A DNA stretch of 64,000 bases. Origin: Acidovorax sp. A1169. GTDB taxonomy: Bacteria; Pseudomonadota; Gammaproteobacteria; Burkholderiales; Burkholderiaceae_C. The stretch spans positions 402,910 to 466,909 of the forward strand of contig NZ_JAUZDX010000003.1 of assembly GCF_030704685.1 (NCBI RefSeq). The letters run 5' to 3'. The position numbers were made by a program, and so were the translations under genes. Of this stretch, positions 24,911 to 32,911 are shown one piece after another. Each line of letters begins with the position of its first letter. Within the stretch, counting starts at the first letter, position 1. The notes under the pieces are model-generated. The model was not told the DNA's origin. It saw only the letters and a program-made list of their open reading frames with translations, and ran no database searches.

Positions 24911-25555
24911 CTAGATCCTCACGAGGTTGTGCATCGACAGCGCGCCGAAAGGCAGCGAGGCGAGCGGCCCACCGACATCGAGCGCGCCCAGGTCGATCGG
25001 GAAGAAGCCGGTGGCTTCGATGATGCCGCGCACCTCGGCCTTTGCGGCGGCATCGTCGCCCGAGTAGAACAAGACACGCTTGCCCCCTGCCACCGCCGGC
25101 TGCTGCAGCACGTTGACGTCCAGGTGGTTGAACGCCTTGACGACCCGGGCCCCTGCTGCAAACTGCTGGATGATCTGGCTGGAGTGCTTTCCTCCCAGGT
25201 CCACGGCCTTGATGCCATAGGCGGCAAGGGGATTGCCTGGGTCTTTGGCGTCCGGCGATGCGGGGTCGATGAATTCCACGGGGTTGGTGCCATCGATCAC
25301 GATGCGGCCGTTCCAGGCCGGCAAGCCGCCCAGCACTTTCTGCGCGTCGGTCCAGCGCACGGCAACCATCACGATGTCTGCGCTTGCAGCCTCTTGCACG
25401 GTGCCTGCCTTGATGGAGGGCCCGATCTCTGCGACCAGCGCTGCCAGCGATTCAGGCCCGCGGCTGTTGGCGATGGTGGCCGAGATGCCGTTTTTGGCGA
25501 GAGCGCGGGCGAAGTTGGAGCCCAGGGCGCCGGAGCCGATGATGCCGATAGTCAT
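24911..25555 (-). CDS. F420-type NADP oxidoreductase (NAD-binding, Fno-like)
   Basis: A 214-residue Rossmann-fold protein. The nucleotide-binding motif is at the N-terminus ('TIGIIGSGALGSNFARALAK', then 'ANSRGPESL'). 'VMVAVRWTDAQKVL' and 'IVIDGTNPVEF' are typical of the family annotated as NADP oxidoreductase, coenzyme F420-dependent. In proteobacteria without F420 such proteins are thought to use NADPH with other substrates. Upstream lie a hairpin and a TGTCA/TGACA palindrome, then an Rrf2 gene on the same strand that may regulate it. Confidence 0.88.
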   Translation of the reverse strand: MTIGIIGSGALGSNFARALAKNGISATIANSRGPESLAALVAEIGPSIKAGTVQEAASADIVMVAVRWTDAQKVLGGLPAWNGRIVIDGTNPVEFIDPASPDAKDPGNPLAAYGIKAVDLGGKHSSQIIQQFAAGARVVKAFNHLDVNVLQQPAVAGGKRVLFYSGDDAAAKAEVRGIIEATGFFPIDLGALDVGGPLASLPFGALSMHNLVRI

Positions 25556-25634
25556 TTGATTTCCTTTGAAGGTATGCAGGGGGATGAAAAACCGGAGCTG
25601 CCCGCCCCTCGCAATCCAGGCAGCTCCCTCGATG

Positions 25635-25656
25635 AAAACCAGGAAATTCTGGTTTT
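25635..25656. promoter_or_regulatory. AT-rich perfect hairpin upstream of the NADP oxidoreductase gene
   Basis: AAAACCAG and CTGGTTTT form a perfect 8-bp stem around GAAATT. It lies 80 bases upstream of the oxidoreductase start, in the 5' leader or promoter, between it and the Rrf2 gene. It could end Rrf2 transcription or act as an operator. It shares the ACCAGGAAAT half with a hairpin before the porin gene. Confidence 0.45.
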
Positions 25657-25673
25657 TAATGAATGTGTGTCAC

Positions 25674-25686
25674 TGTCACTATGACA
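25674..25686. promoter_or_regulatory. TGTCA-N3-TGACA palindrome, candidate Rrf2 operator
   Basis: A perfect 13-bp palindrome with 5-bp arms and a partial third TGTCA unit just left of it. It lies between the Rrf2 gene and the oxidoreductase gene, where a repressor site would be expected. Confidence 0.35.
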
Positions 25687-25714
25687 TTTTTGAACAAAAA
25701 ATAGACGTCCGCAG

Positions 25715-26161
25715 TCACCAGACGAGAGGGATGGAGAACTTGCCGAGCCGGGCCACTTCGCCAGCGACATCTGCAACGGTGGTTTTGGCCAGCTCTTGCT
25801 CCAGGGCGCTGCGCGCCCGGGCCAGGGTGGGTTGCAGCGCCTGCAGAATATTGCCGCCCACCGCGCAGTTCTCGCACGGCGGTGTGCGATGGAGCGAAAA
25901 AAGCTCGGGGTCTTCGACGGCTTCGTACACATCCAGCAGCCGGATGTCGCCAGCAGCCTTGGCCAACATCGCCCCGCCGCCAGCGCCCAGTTGCGAACGG
26001 GTGAATCCGGCTTCGCCCAGCCGCGACAGCAGGCCCCGTATCACCACAGCGCTGGTGTTGACCGAGTACGCGAGATCTTCGGATCGCATGGGCGTGCCAT
26101 CGCTGACGGCCAAGGCGGTCAGGACGTGCACTGCAACGGCGAAGCGGGTACTGGTGGGCAT
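25715..26161 (-). CDS. Rrf2-family regulator with cysteine loop
   Basis: A 148-residue Rrf2 regulator ('TRFAVAVHVLTALAVSDGTP', 'SVNTSAVVIRGLLSRLGEAG', wing 'QLGAGGGAMLAKAAGD'). The loop 'PPCENCAVGGNILQAL' carries two cysteines, as in YwnA-like members that respond to electrophiles; the third ligand for an Fe-S cluster is missing. It is on the same strand as, and upstream of, an NADPH-type oxidoreductase gene that it probably represses. Confidence 0.9.
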   Translation of the reverse strand: MPTSTRFAVAVHVLTALAVSDGTPMRSEDLAYSVNTSAVVIRGLLSRLGEAGFTRSQLGAGGGAMLAKAAGDIRLLDVYEAVEDPELFSLHRTPPCENCAVGGNILQALQPTLARARSALEQELAKTTVADVAGEVARLGKFSIPLVW

Positions 26162-26605
26162 GGAGAAAGTTGATTCTTTTTTGCTTGTGTGTAGATGACT
26201 TTATTACACATATTTTTGATTGTCAATGGGCGGACGGAAACAGCGGCACAAGGTGCGATGGCATTTCGGCAGCCGCTGTGCCTGAAGCAGCCGCTTCGTG
26301 CGCTACCGACGTGCAAAGCCGCGCCCGGGGTGGCGTCATTGCGGTGCAGGACCGCGCTCACGCCCGCGGCCTGGTGTCATGTGCCACGTTGCCTGTCACA
26401 TGACAGTCACTGTGGGCCAGCAGTACTTACCCCTGTGGCGGCCCGTAGTGCAGGGCAATAGCATCCCTCTTCGTTGCAACCTGCAACGATCACAGCGTCC
26501 TCGGCATCAAACTTGCTGATAGGGACGACCAGGAAATGCATACCCGCATTTTCTGGTTTGTGATTATTTGTCATCAAACACAATTTGATAGAGGGAACCT
26601 TGCCA
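26162..26605. other. 444-bp divergent regulatory region before the porin gene
   Basis: No gene seen. It contains a short GTTGCA/TGCAAC hairpin (about 26473-26488) and a strong 30-base hairpin (26528-26557). AT-rich stretches near 26180-26225 and 26555-26590 probably hold the promoters for the Rrf2 gene and the porin gene. Confidence 0.5.
26528..26557. promoter_or_regulatory. 12-bp-arm hairpin in porin leader
   Basis: Arms ACCAGGAAATGC and GCATTTTCTGGT pair with one mismatch around a six-base loop, 49 bases before the porin ATG. It lies in the expected promoter or 5' leader and could be an operator or an mRNA-stability element. Confidence 0.5.
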
Positions 26606-27574
26606 ATGAAAACGATGAATCGCTGCGCCATTGCAGCGCTGGCCCTGGTGGGCACGACTGCTGCGTTTGCCCAGAGCAGCGTGACCCTGTATGGCCGGAT
26701 CAACACCACGTTCGAGCGCCAGAAGGATGGCGACGTGTCCAAGACCGGGCTGTTCAACAACTCCTCCCGCTTCGGCTTCAAGGGCCAGGAAGACCTGGGC
26801 GGCGGCTTGAAGGCGGGCTTCCAGCTGGAAAGCGGCTTTGACTCCAGCACCGGTGCCACGGACTCCCACGGTGTCTTCGCGCGCCAGAGCGAGGTGAACC
26901 TCTCCGGCGGCTTCGGCATGGTGCGCATGGGCAACTTCACCTCAGAGTCGTACTACGCCACCGCTGACTACATCAGCAACCACAACCACGACACCGGTTC
27001 GTCGGCAGATGCGCTGTATGCCTACCCGGCACGCGACGTGAACAAGATCGCCTACCGCACCCCGAGCTTCGGTGGCGCCACGTTCGAGGCCGGCTGGGCC
27101 ATGCACGAGAAGGTGAGCGGCACGGGCGGCAAGAACAGCGTCGACCTGGCCGCCAACTACGCCATCGGCGCGCTGGGCCTGGGTGCCGGCTACTCCAAGC
27201 TCGACGACCAGAGCCAGTTTGCCGTGCGCGCTTCGTACTCGACCGGCCCGTTCGTGCTGGGCGCCTACGTGCAACGCGACAAGAACGCCTTCGTCGCCAA
27301 CGGCGGCAACCGCACCAACGTGCGCCTGTCGGCCGCCTACATCGTGAATGTGTCCGAGTTCCACCTGAACGTGGGCCGCGCCGGCGACTACTCGCGCGTG
27401 GACAACACGGCCGCCACCCAATACACGCTGGGCTACAACTACCACCTGAGCAAGCGGACCAAGATCTATACCTACTACACCCGCATCAACAACAACCAGG
27501 CAGCCAACTACGGCGTATCGGCTGCCGGCAACGACTTCAGCTCGTTCGCCATGGGGGTGCGCCACAACTTCTGA
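26606..27574 (+). CDS. General outer-membrane porin (Omp32-like, 16-strand)
   Basis: A 322-residue porin of the Burkholderiales type. Signal peptide to about residue 22 ('MKTMNRCAIAALALVGTTAA', FAQS cleavage). The mature protein starts 'SSVTLYGRINTTFERQKDGD', contains 'SRFGFKGQEDLGGGLKAGFQ' and 'RQSEVNLSGGFGMVRMGNF', and ends 'FAMGVRHNF' with the terminal phenylalanine needed for barrel assembly. It should form trimers that pass small, probably anionic, solutes. GAGGGAAC lies upstream of the ATG. A strong terminator follows. Confidence 0.96.
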   Translation: MKTMNRCAIAALALVGTTAAFAQSSVTLYGRINTTFERQKDGDVSKTGLFNNSSRFGFKGQEDLGGGLKAGFQLESGFDSSTGATDSHGVFARQSEVNLSGGFGMVRMGNFTSESYYATADYISNHNHDTGSSADALYAYPARDVNKIAYRTPSFGGATFEAGWAMHEKVSGTGGKNSVDLAANYAIGALGLGAGYSKLDDQSQFAVRASYSTGPFVLGAYVQRDKNAFVANGGNRTNVRLSAAYIVNVSEFHLNVGRAGDYSRVDNTAATQYTLGYNYHLSKRTKIYTYYTRINNNQAANYGVSAAGNDFSSFAMGVRHNF

Positions 27575-27646
27575 TGGCCCAGGGCTTACGCTCCTGGCAC
27601 ACGCTGCTGCCCTGACTGGTGGGAGGGCAGAGACACAGCACATTGG

Positions 27647-27678
27647 CCCGCACTTCACCATGGAGTGCGGGTTTTTTT
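27647..27678 (+). terminator. Rho-independent terminator of the porin gene
   Basis: A perfect 8-bp stem CCCGCACT / AGTGCGGG with a nine-base loop is followed directly by seven T. It lies 73 bases past the porin stop. Confidence 0.9.
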
Positions 27679-27800
27679 ATGCCCGGCAATGGTGAATCGC
27701 CCCGCTTGCGGGCCGGCGCCTTGCCGACGGTACCCATCCGCCGCGCTGGTATCCTGCGCCCAGACCTGCCCTCAGCCGGAACACCCGCAACGCTCCACCC

Positions 27801-28388
27801 ATGGCCCCAGACACCCCCCTGCCCGAACTGATGGCGCGCGTTGCCCTGCAAGACCGCGCGGCGTTCAAATCCCTGTACCAGGCCACCTGCGGAAGTCTGT
27901 TTTCGGTGGCGCTGCGTATATTGAGGAATGAAAACTGGGCAGACGACGTGCTGCAAGAGGCCTACGTGAACATCTGGCACAACGCGGCAGCTTACAGGCC
28001 GGGTGCGGGCGCGCCGATGACCTGGATGATCAACATCGTGCGCAACAAGGCCATCGACGCGCTGCGCGCGCGCAAGGCCGAGCGGGCCGCGACCACCGAC
28101 CTGGGCGAGGATGCCCCGGACGCCCAGGACAGGTTGGCCGCCGATGCCGCCCACGAACCCCAGCAACTGCTGGACGACAGCCTGGTGAAGGCCAAGATCG
28201 CCGGCTGCATGGGCGCGCTGCCGGCCGCGCAGCGCCAGGCGCTGGCGCTGGCCTACTACCGGGGCATGGTGCACACCGAGATTGCCCAGGTGCTCAATGC
28301 CCCGCTGGGCACGGCCAAGGGCTGGGTGCGGCGCGGGCTGGAGCAGCTCAAGTCCTGCCTTGAAGCTGCGGGGGTGACGCAGCCATGA
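27801..28388 (+). CDS. ECF sigma factor (RpoE-like)
   Basis: A 195-residue ECF sigma factor. Region 2: 'LYQATCGSLFSVALRILRNE', 'WADDVLQEAYVNIWHNAAAY', 'APMTWMINIVRNKAIDALRA'. Region 4: 'LPAAQRQALALAYYRGMVHT', 'EIAQVLNAPLGTAKGWVRRG'. The next gene, 10 bases downstream, encodes its likely membrane anti-sigma factor. Such pairs answer oxidative or envelope stress. The target promoters are not visible, but the light-stress genes at 13.6-20 kb are reasonable candidates by analogy with sigma-E regulons of other proteobacteria. Confidence 0.94.
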   Translation: MAPDTPLPELMARVALQDRAAFKSLYQATCGSLFSVALRILRNENWADDVLQEAYVNIWHNAAAYRPGAGAPMTWMINIVRNKAIDALRARKAERAATTDLGEDAPDAQDRLAADAAHEPQQLLDDSLVKAKIAGCMGALPAAQRQALALAYYRGMVHTEIAQVLNAPLGTAKGWVRRGLEQLKSCLEAAGVTQP

Positions 28389-28398
28389 ACTATCAGCC

Positions 28399-29145
28399 AT
28401 GAACTACCTGATGCCCGAACGCCTGGACCGGCTGGCCCGCGAGTACGCGCTGGGCACGCTGGCCGGCCCCGCGCGGCGCCGCTTCGAGCGCGTGCTGCAG
28501 TCGTCGCCCGCCGCATCGATGGCGGTCGATGTCTGGCGCCAGCGCTTGGCGGTGCTGGACCTGTCTACCGTGCCAAGGCAGCCGCCCGAGGCGAGCTGGC
28601 AGCAGATCGAGCGGCGCCTGTTCGGCACGCCCCAGCCACCAATGGCGCAATCGGGCTGGCAGCGGCTGCTGTTGGCCCTTCGGGGTCTGCTGTCGGGACG
28701 CACCATAGCGGGCGCGCTGGCCGGCCTGCTGCTGTGCGCGGTGCTGGTACGCGTGGCGCCCGGCATGCTGGGCCTGGAGCCCCGGGCCGATGCGCTGCCC
28801 GCCAGCTATGTGGGCCTGCTGCTCGATGCCGGCGGCAAGCCCACGCTGGTGGCCAGCTCGCGCCGCCAGGGGCGCCAGCTCACGGTCAAGCTGCTGCAGC
28901 CGCTGGCCGTGCCTGCCGGGCAGGTGGCCCAGCTGTGGGCGCTGCCCAAGGACGGCGGCGCACCGCTGCCGGTGGGCGTGGTGCCGGCCAGCGGCTCGGC
29001 CCGCATCACCCTGCCCGACACGTCGGAAAAGCTGTTCTTCACGGTGTCGCAGCTGGCGGTGAGCTTCGAGCCGGCAGCGGTGCAGGCCGGGGGGGCACCC
29101 TCGGGGTCGTTCGCGCTCATCGGGCACTGCGTCAAGGTCTGGTGA
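28399..29145 (+). CDS. RskA-type membrane anti-sigma factor
   Basis: A 248-residue protein. The N-terminal cytosolic part ('LDRLAREYALGTLAGPARRR') is the sigma-binding anti-sigma domain without a zinc motif. One transmembrane helix (about 103-122) follows. The periplasmic RskA domain contains 'KLLQPLAVPAGQVAQLWALP' and ends 'SGSFALIGHCVKVW'. Release of the sigma factor would need proteolysis or a conformational signal. It is in an operon with the ECF sigma gene. Confidence 0.9.
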   Translation: MNYLMPERLDRLAREYALGTLAGPARRRFERVLQSSPAASMAVDVWRQRLAVLDLSTVPRQPPEASWQQIERRLFGTPQPPMAQSGWQRLLLALRGLLSGRTIAGALAGLLLCAVLVRVAPGMLGLEPRADALPASYVGLLLDAGGKPTLVASSRRQGRQLTVKLLQPLAVPAGQVAQLWALPKDGGAPLPVGVVPASGSARITLPDTSEKLFFTVSQLAVSFEPAAVQAGGAPSGSFALIGHCVKVW

Positions 29146-29250
29146 GGCAGCGCACAAAAAATCTGCCTCCCGGTGATCCGTCTGCCCTCCGCCGCCGTAA
29201 GTAGCTTCGGTGCCTTTTGTTTCACCGCCATTTGAAGAAGGAAGAACGCA

Positions 29251-29805
29251 ATGACTGCCCACACCACCCCCACTGCCCCCACCGCCAGATTGCTCACCCT
29301 GTCCGCCGCCACGCTGGCGCTGCTGCTCGCCCAAGCGGCGCATGCAGCCGACCACCCGCCGGTGTTCCCCGCACGGCCCGCAGCCGCGCCCGCCGCGGCC
29401 CCGGCACCCGCCCCGGCTGCGGACAAGCTGGCCCAGGCGCGCTACCTGACGCGGTCGCTGCAGTGGCCAGCGGCGCTCGATGAGCTCAAGCGCATCAACG
29501 ACACCGGCAGTGCCGACTGGCACAATCTGATGGGCTACACGCTGCGCAACAGCAAGGCGCCGGACCTGGCTGCCGCCGAGAAGCACTACGCCGAGGCGCT
29601 GCGCATCGACCCGCGCCACCGCAATGCGCTGGAGTATTCGGGCGAGCTGTACCTGATGAAGGGCGACCTGGACAAGGCGCAGGCGCGCCTGGCCACGCTG
29701 GCGAGCGAGTGCGGCGCCAGCGGTTGCCAGCAGCAGGCGCAGCTGCAGGCCGCGATCGAGCGCTATAAGGCGGCGGGCAACAAGTACGTGCCGTCGAATT
29801 GGTAA
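29251..29805 (+). CDS. Exported TPR-repeat protein
   Basis: A 184-residue protein. A signal peptide ends near 'LLAQAAHAAD', then a proline/alanine-rich linker, then two tetratricopeptide-like repeats ('DWHNLMGYTLRNSKAPDLAA', 'AAEKHYAEALRIDPRHRNAL', 'YLMKGDLDKAQARL'). There is a cysteine pair near the C-terminus ('ECGASGCQQQ'). It follows the anti-sigma gene with a 105-bp gap and may belong to the same stress response. Probable periplasmic scaffold; partner unknown. Confidence 0.85.
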   Translation: MTAHTTPTAPTARLLTLSAATLALLLAQAAHAADHPPVFPARPAAAPAAAPAPAPAADKLAQARYLTRSLQWPAALDELKRINDTGSADWHNLMGYTLRNSKAPDLAAAEKHYAEALRIDPRHRNALEYSGELYLMKGDLDKAQARLATLASECGASGCQQQAQLQAAIERYKAAGNKYVPSNW

Positions 29806-29823
29806 GGCAGCGGCCCCTACCCG

Positions 29824-30756
29824 TCAGCACCGCCCCTCGGGCGTCTTCTCCAGATCGCCCAGCTTGTCCACCACCAGCGCGATGAAGGCCGACACCGCCA
29901 GCGGCAGGTGGCGGCGGCTGGGGTACAGCACGGTGAGGCCCTGGCCCTTGCGCTGGTACTGGGGCAGCACGGGCACGAGCAGGCCGGCCTGTACATCGAG
30001 CCGGGAGATGCCGGCCGGCAGCAGCGCAATGCCCAGGCCGGCCACGGCGGCGCGGCGCAGGGCCTGGGCGGTGTTGGCGCCAAAGCGGCCGCTGGCCTGT
30101 TGCACCTCGTGCACGGCGCCATCGGGGCCCACCAGGCGCCAGGTGCCGCTGCTGCCTGCGTGGCTGGCCGTAATGGCATCGTGCGCGGCCAGGTCCGCCA
30201 GCGAGGCTGGCATGCCGCGCGCGGCCAGGTAGGCGGGGCTGGCCACCAGGCAGTCGCCCCGGGCCGCAAAGAGCTGGCGGCCCACGTAGCCCGAATCACC
30301 CACTTCGCCGCCGCGAAACGCCACGTCGATGCGCTCGGCGATCAGGTCGGAGCGCCCATCGCTGAGCACGAAGTCGAGCCGCACGCGCGGGTGCGCGGCC
30401 AGGAAGGTAGCGATCCACTCCATGGGAAAGAAATCGAAGAAATCCGCAGGCACCGCCACGCGCACCGAGCCGGTGGGCTCGTCGTTGCCCAGGCGCAGCT
30501 CCTGCCCGGCCTCCTGCAGGCCATCGACCGCACCGGCGCAGCGCTCGTGAAAGGCCTCGCCCGCGCTGGTGAGCGTGAGCTTGCGGGTGGAGCGTTGCAG
30601 CAGCCGCGTGCCCAGTTGCGCCTCCAGCTGCTGCACGCGCCGGCTCACGGTGTTGGGTGGCACGCCCAGGCGGCGCGCGGCCTCGGCAAAGCTGCCGCAA
30701 CGCACCACCTGCACGAACAGGGCTACGTCGTTCAGGTCGAGCGCGGGTGTGGTCAC
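29824..30756 (-). CDS. LysR-family transcriptional regulator
   Basis: A 310-residue LysR regulator ('LNDVALFVQVVRCGSFAEAA', 'LGVPPNTVSRRVQQLEAQLG', 'LLQRSTRKLTLTSAGEAFHE'). The effector domain runs to 'LVVDKLGDLEKTPEG'. It is divergent from an FMN reductase-pirin operon with a 126-bp gap that contains a 7-bp-arm inverted repeat, so it likely controls those genes. Confidence 0.93.
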   Translation of the reverse strand: MTTPALDLNDVALFVQVVRCGSFAEAARRLGVPPNTVSRRVQQLEAQLGTRLLQRSTRKLTLTSAGEAFHERCAGAVDGLQEAGQELRLGNDEPTGSVRVAVPADFFDFFPMEWIATFLAAHPRVRLDFVLSDGRSDLIAERIDVAFRGGEVGDSGYVGRQLFAARGDCLVASPAYLAARGMPASLADLAAHDAITASHAGSSGTWRLVGPDGAVHEVQQASGRFGANTAQALRRAAVAGLGIALLPAGISRLDVQAGLLVPVLPQYQRKGQGLTVLYPSRRHLPLAVSAFIALVVDKLGDLEKTPEGRC

Positions 30757-30786
30757 AGATACCTTTCATTAATGGATGAGTGCAAT

Positions 30787-30815
30787 CCCATTGTGCCATC
30801 TAGTCAACCAATGGG
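30787..30815. promoter_or_regulatory. CCCATTG/CAATGGG inverted repeat, candidate LysR site
   Basis: Perfect 7-bp arms separated by 15 bases in the lysR-FMN reductase divergent region. The size is compatible with a LysR recognition site. Support is positional only. Confidence 0.4.
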
Positions 30816-30882
30816 GTACGCCCTAACCTTCATGGCATCGGGGTGCATCGCCCCTCACCACTCCCAGAAAGGACTGCCACCT

Positions 30883-31470
30883 ATGACAATCTCGCAATTG
30901 CCCCACATCGGCATCGTGATCGGCTCCACACGCGAAGGCCGCTTTGCCGACAAGCCGGCGCAGTGGTTCCACGGCATCGCCAGCCAGCGCACCGATGTCT
31001 CGGCCGAACTGATCGACCTGCGCGACTACCCCATGCCCTTTTTCGACGAGGCGCTGTCGCCCGCCTGGGCGCCGGTGAAGAGCGAGGCCGCGCAGCGCTG
31101 GGCGCAGAAGCTGGCCACGCTGGACGGGCTGGTGGTGATCACCGCCGAGTACAACCACGGCCCCACGGCCGTGCTCAAGAACGCGTTCGACTACGCGTAC
31201 AAGGAGTTTGCGCGCAAGCCCATCGGCTTTGTCGGCTATGGCGGCGTGGGTGCGGCGCGCGCCGTGGAGCAACTGCGCCTGGTAGCCACCGAGCTGCAGA
31301 TGGCCCCCGTGCGCAACGCCGTGCACATGGGCATGGTCGAATTCCTCGGGGTCTGGCAGCAGGGCAAAAGCTTCGATGACTACCCGCACCTGGCCCAGTC
31401 GGCCAAAGGCCTGCTCGACGACATGGCCTGGTGGGCCAAGGCGCTCAAGAGCGCAAGGGAGGCTGTATGA
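30883..31470 (+). CDS. NADPH-dependent FMN reductase
   Basis: A 195-residue flavodoxin-fold enzyme. The FMN phosphate loop 'IGIVIGSTREGRFADKPAQW' and the second motif 'ITAEYNHGPTAVLKNAFDYA' are classic for the ChrR/ArsH/NQR-type NADPH-FMN reductase family, which reduces quinones, azo compounds or metals such as chromate. The stop overlaps the ATG of the pirin gene as ATGA, so the two are co-translated. It is divergent from a LysR regulator. Confidence 0.94.
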   Translation: MTISQLPHIGIVIGSTREGRFADKPAQWFHGIASQRTDVSAELIDLRDYPMPFFDEALSPAWAPVKSEAAQRWAQKLATLDGLVVITAEYNHGPTAVLKNAFDYAYKEFARKPIGFVGYGGVGAARAVEQLRLVATELQMAPVRNAVHMGMVEFLGVWQQGKSFDDYPHLAQSAKGLLDDMAWWAKALKSAREAV

Positions 31471-32321
31471 CCACGAACCTGGCCGAAGCGCCTGCTACCA
31501 CGGTAACCCGCGCCATCGCCTACCGCACGCGCGGCAACATGCACGGCCCCATCACGCGGCTCGTGAGCCCTGGCGACGTGGGGGAGTGGATCAAGCCCTT
31601 CGTCTTTTTGGACCTGTTCGCGTCGGACTCGCCTGCCGCCTTTCGCGGCTTTGGCATGCACCCGCATTCGGGCATTGCCACGCTGACCTACCTGATGGCG
31701 GGCGATATGTCCTATGAGGACACTACCGGCAAGAGCGGCACATTGCACGCAGGCAGCGTGGAGTGGATGCGCGCGGGCAACGGCGTGTGGCATACCGGTG
31801 CGCCGGCGGGCGATGCGCCATCGCTGGGCTTTCAGCTCTGGGTGGCCTTGCCCGCGGCGCTGGAGAATGCGCCCGCGCTGAGCCAGTACCTGGCGCCCCA
31901 GGAGATCCCGCAGGCCGGCCCGGCCCGCGTGCTGCTGGGCAGTCTTGGTGGGGCGCAGAGCCCCATCGAGGCACCCTCGCCCATGACCTACCTGGCCGTG
32001 CAGCTGCGCGATGGCGAGCACTGGCGCTATGTGCCGCCTGCTGGCCACACGGTGGCATGGGTGGCGGTGGCAGCGGGCGCGCTGGATGCAGGCGCCGCCG
32101 TGGATACCGGGGAGCTTGCGGTGTTCGAGGAGTCGAACGGTGCCATCGACTTCACGGCCCGGGGCGACACGCACTTCGTGCTGGGCTCGGCCGTGAAGCA
32201 CCCGCACGAGCTGGTGATGGGCCGCTACTCGGTGCACACCAGCCGCGAGGCGTTGGCGCAAGGCGAGGCGGAGATCCGGCGCATTGGCGCGCAGCTGCGG
32301 CAGGAAAAGCGCTTGGGCTAG
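31467..32321 (+). CDS. Pirin-family protein
   Basis: A 284-residue bicupin. The pirin N-terminal cupin is clear ('FVFLDLFASDSPAAFRGFGM', 'HPHSGIATLTYLMAGDMSYE', 'LHAGSVEWMRAGNGVWHTG'). The metal ligands H in 'HPHSG' and the glutamate in 'SVEWM' are present. Bacterial pirins can oxidise flavonoids (quercetinase) or act as redox sensors. Its start overlaps the FMN reductase stop (ATGA), so both enzymes probably act on related quinone or aromatic stress. Confidence 0.94.
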   Translation: MTTNLAEAPATTVTRAIAYRTRGNMHGPITRLVSPGDVGEWIKPFVFLDLFASDSPAAFRGFGMHPHSGIATLTYLMAGDMSYEDTTGKSGTLHAGSVEWMRAGNGVWHTGAPAGDAPSLGFQLWVALPAALENAPALSQYLAPQEIPQAGPARVLLGSLGGAQSPIEAPSPMTYLAVQLRDGEHWRYVPPAGHTVAWVAVAAGALDAGAAVDTGELAVFEESNGAIDFTARGDTHFVLGSAVKHPHELVMGRYSVHTSREALAQGEAEIRRIGAQLRQEKRLG

Positions 32322-32911
32322 GCTTGGGCAGGTGTGCGCCGGCGCAGCGCCACCCAGCGGCACACACCCGTGGCCACCAGGCCTGTGACCGCGAGCATGG
32401 CCGCCATGTGCACCGCCACCGCCGCAAGCGCGAGCAGAAGCGGGCTTGGCGCATCCATGCCCTGCCCCGCGGCACCGCTGCCCAGGCACAGCGGTGCCAG
32501 CGCCGGCACCAGCATGAGCCCCGCGCCGTGCAGCGTGGACCCGAGAAACGCACCCAGCACCAGCCCCGCATGCCCGGCCGATGTGCGGGCTTTGCACGGT
32601 GCGCGGCGCCACAGGTACACCGCCACAGCAGCCACCAGCAGGCATCCTGCGGCGGCCTGCAGTACGCTGCGCGGCAGCGCCCAGCCCCACACCGCCGCAG
32701 CCACCACCAGTACCACCGATGCGGCATGCCCGATGGCAATGGGCAGCAGCGCGCGCAGCGGCTGCGCCTTTACCCGATTGCCGCCAGAGCGCAGGCCCCA
32801 GGCGACGGCACAGGCCCAGCCGGTGGCGGGGTTGAGCCCATGCAGGGCGCCCGTGCCGACCATCGCGAGCCAGGGCCACAGCGTGTCCATCCGTGGGCTC
32901 CCGGCCTGCAT
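32318..32911 (-). CDS. Polytopic membrane protein, RcnA/UreH-permease-like
   Basis: About 197 residues with six hydrophobic segments. 'VGTGALHGLNPATGWACAVA' at the start and 'LLPIAIGHAASVVLVVAAAV' resemble the HX-type loops of nickel/cobalt and UreH-like permeases, but I do not claim a substrate. The ATG overlaps the stop of the DUF899 gene (TGATG), so it is translationally coupled to it. Its 3' end overlaps the pirin gene's stop by a few bases, tail to tail. Confidence 0.75.
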   Translation of the reverse strand: MQAGSPRMDTLWPWLAMVGTGALHGLNPATGWACAVAWGLRSGGNRVKAQPLRALLPIAIGHAASVVLVVAAAVWGWALPRSVLQAAAGCLLVAAVAVYLWRRAPCKARTSAGHAGLVLGAFLGSTLHGAGLMLVPALAPLCLGSGAAGQGMDAPSPLLLALAAVAVHMAAMLAVTGLVATGVCRWVALRRRTPAQA

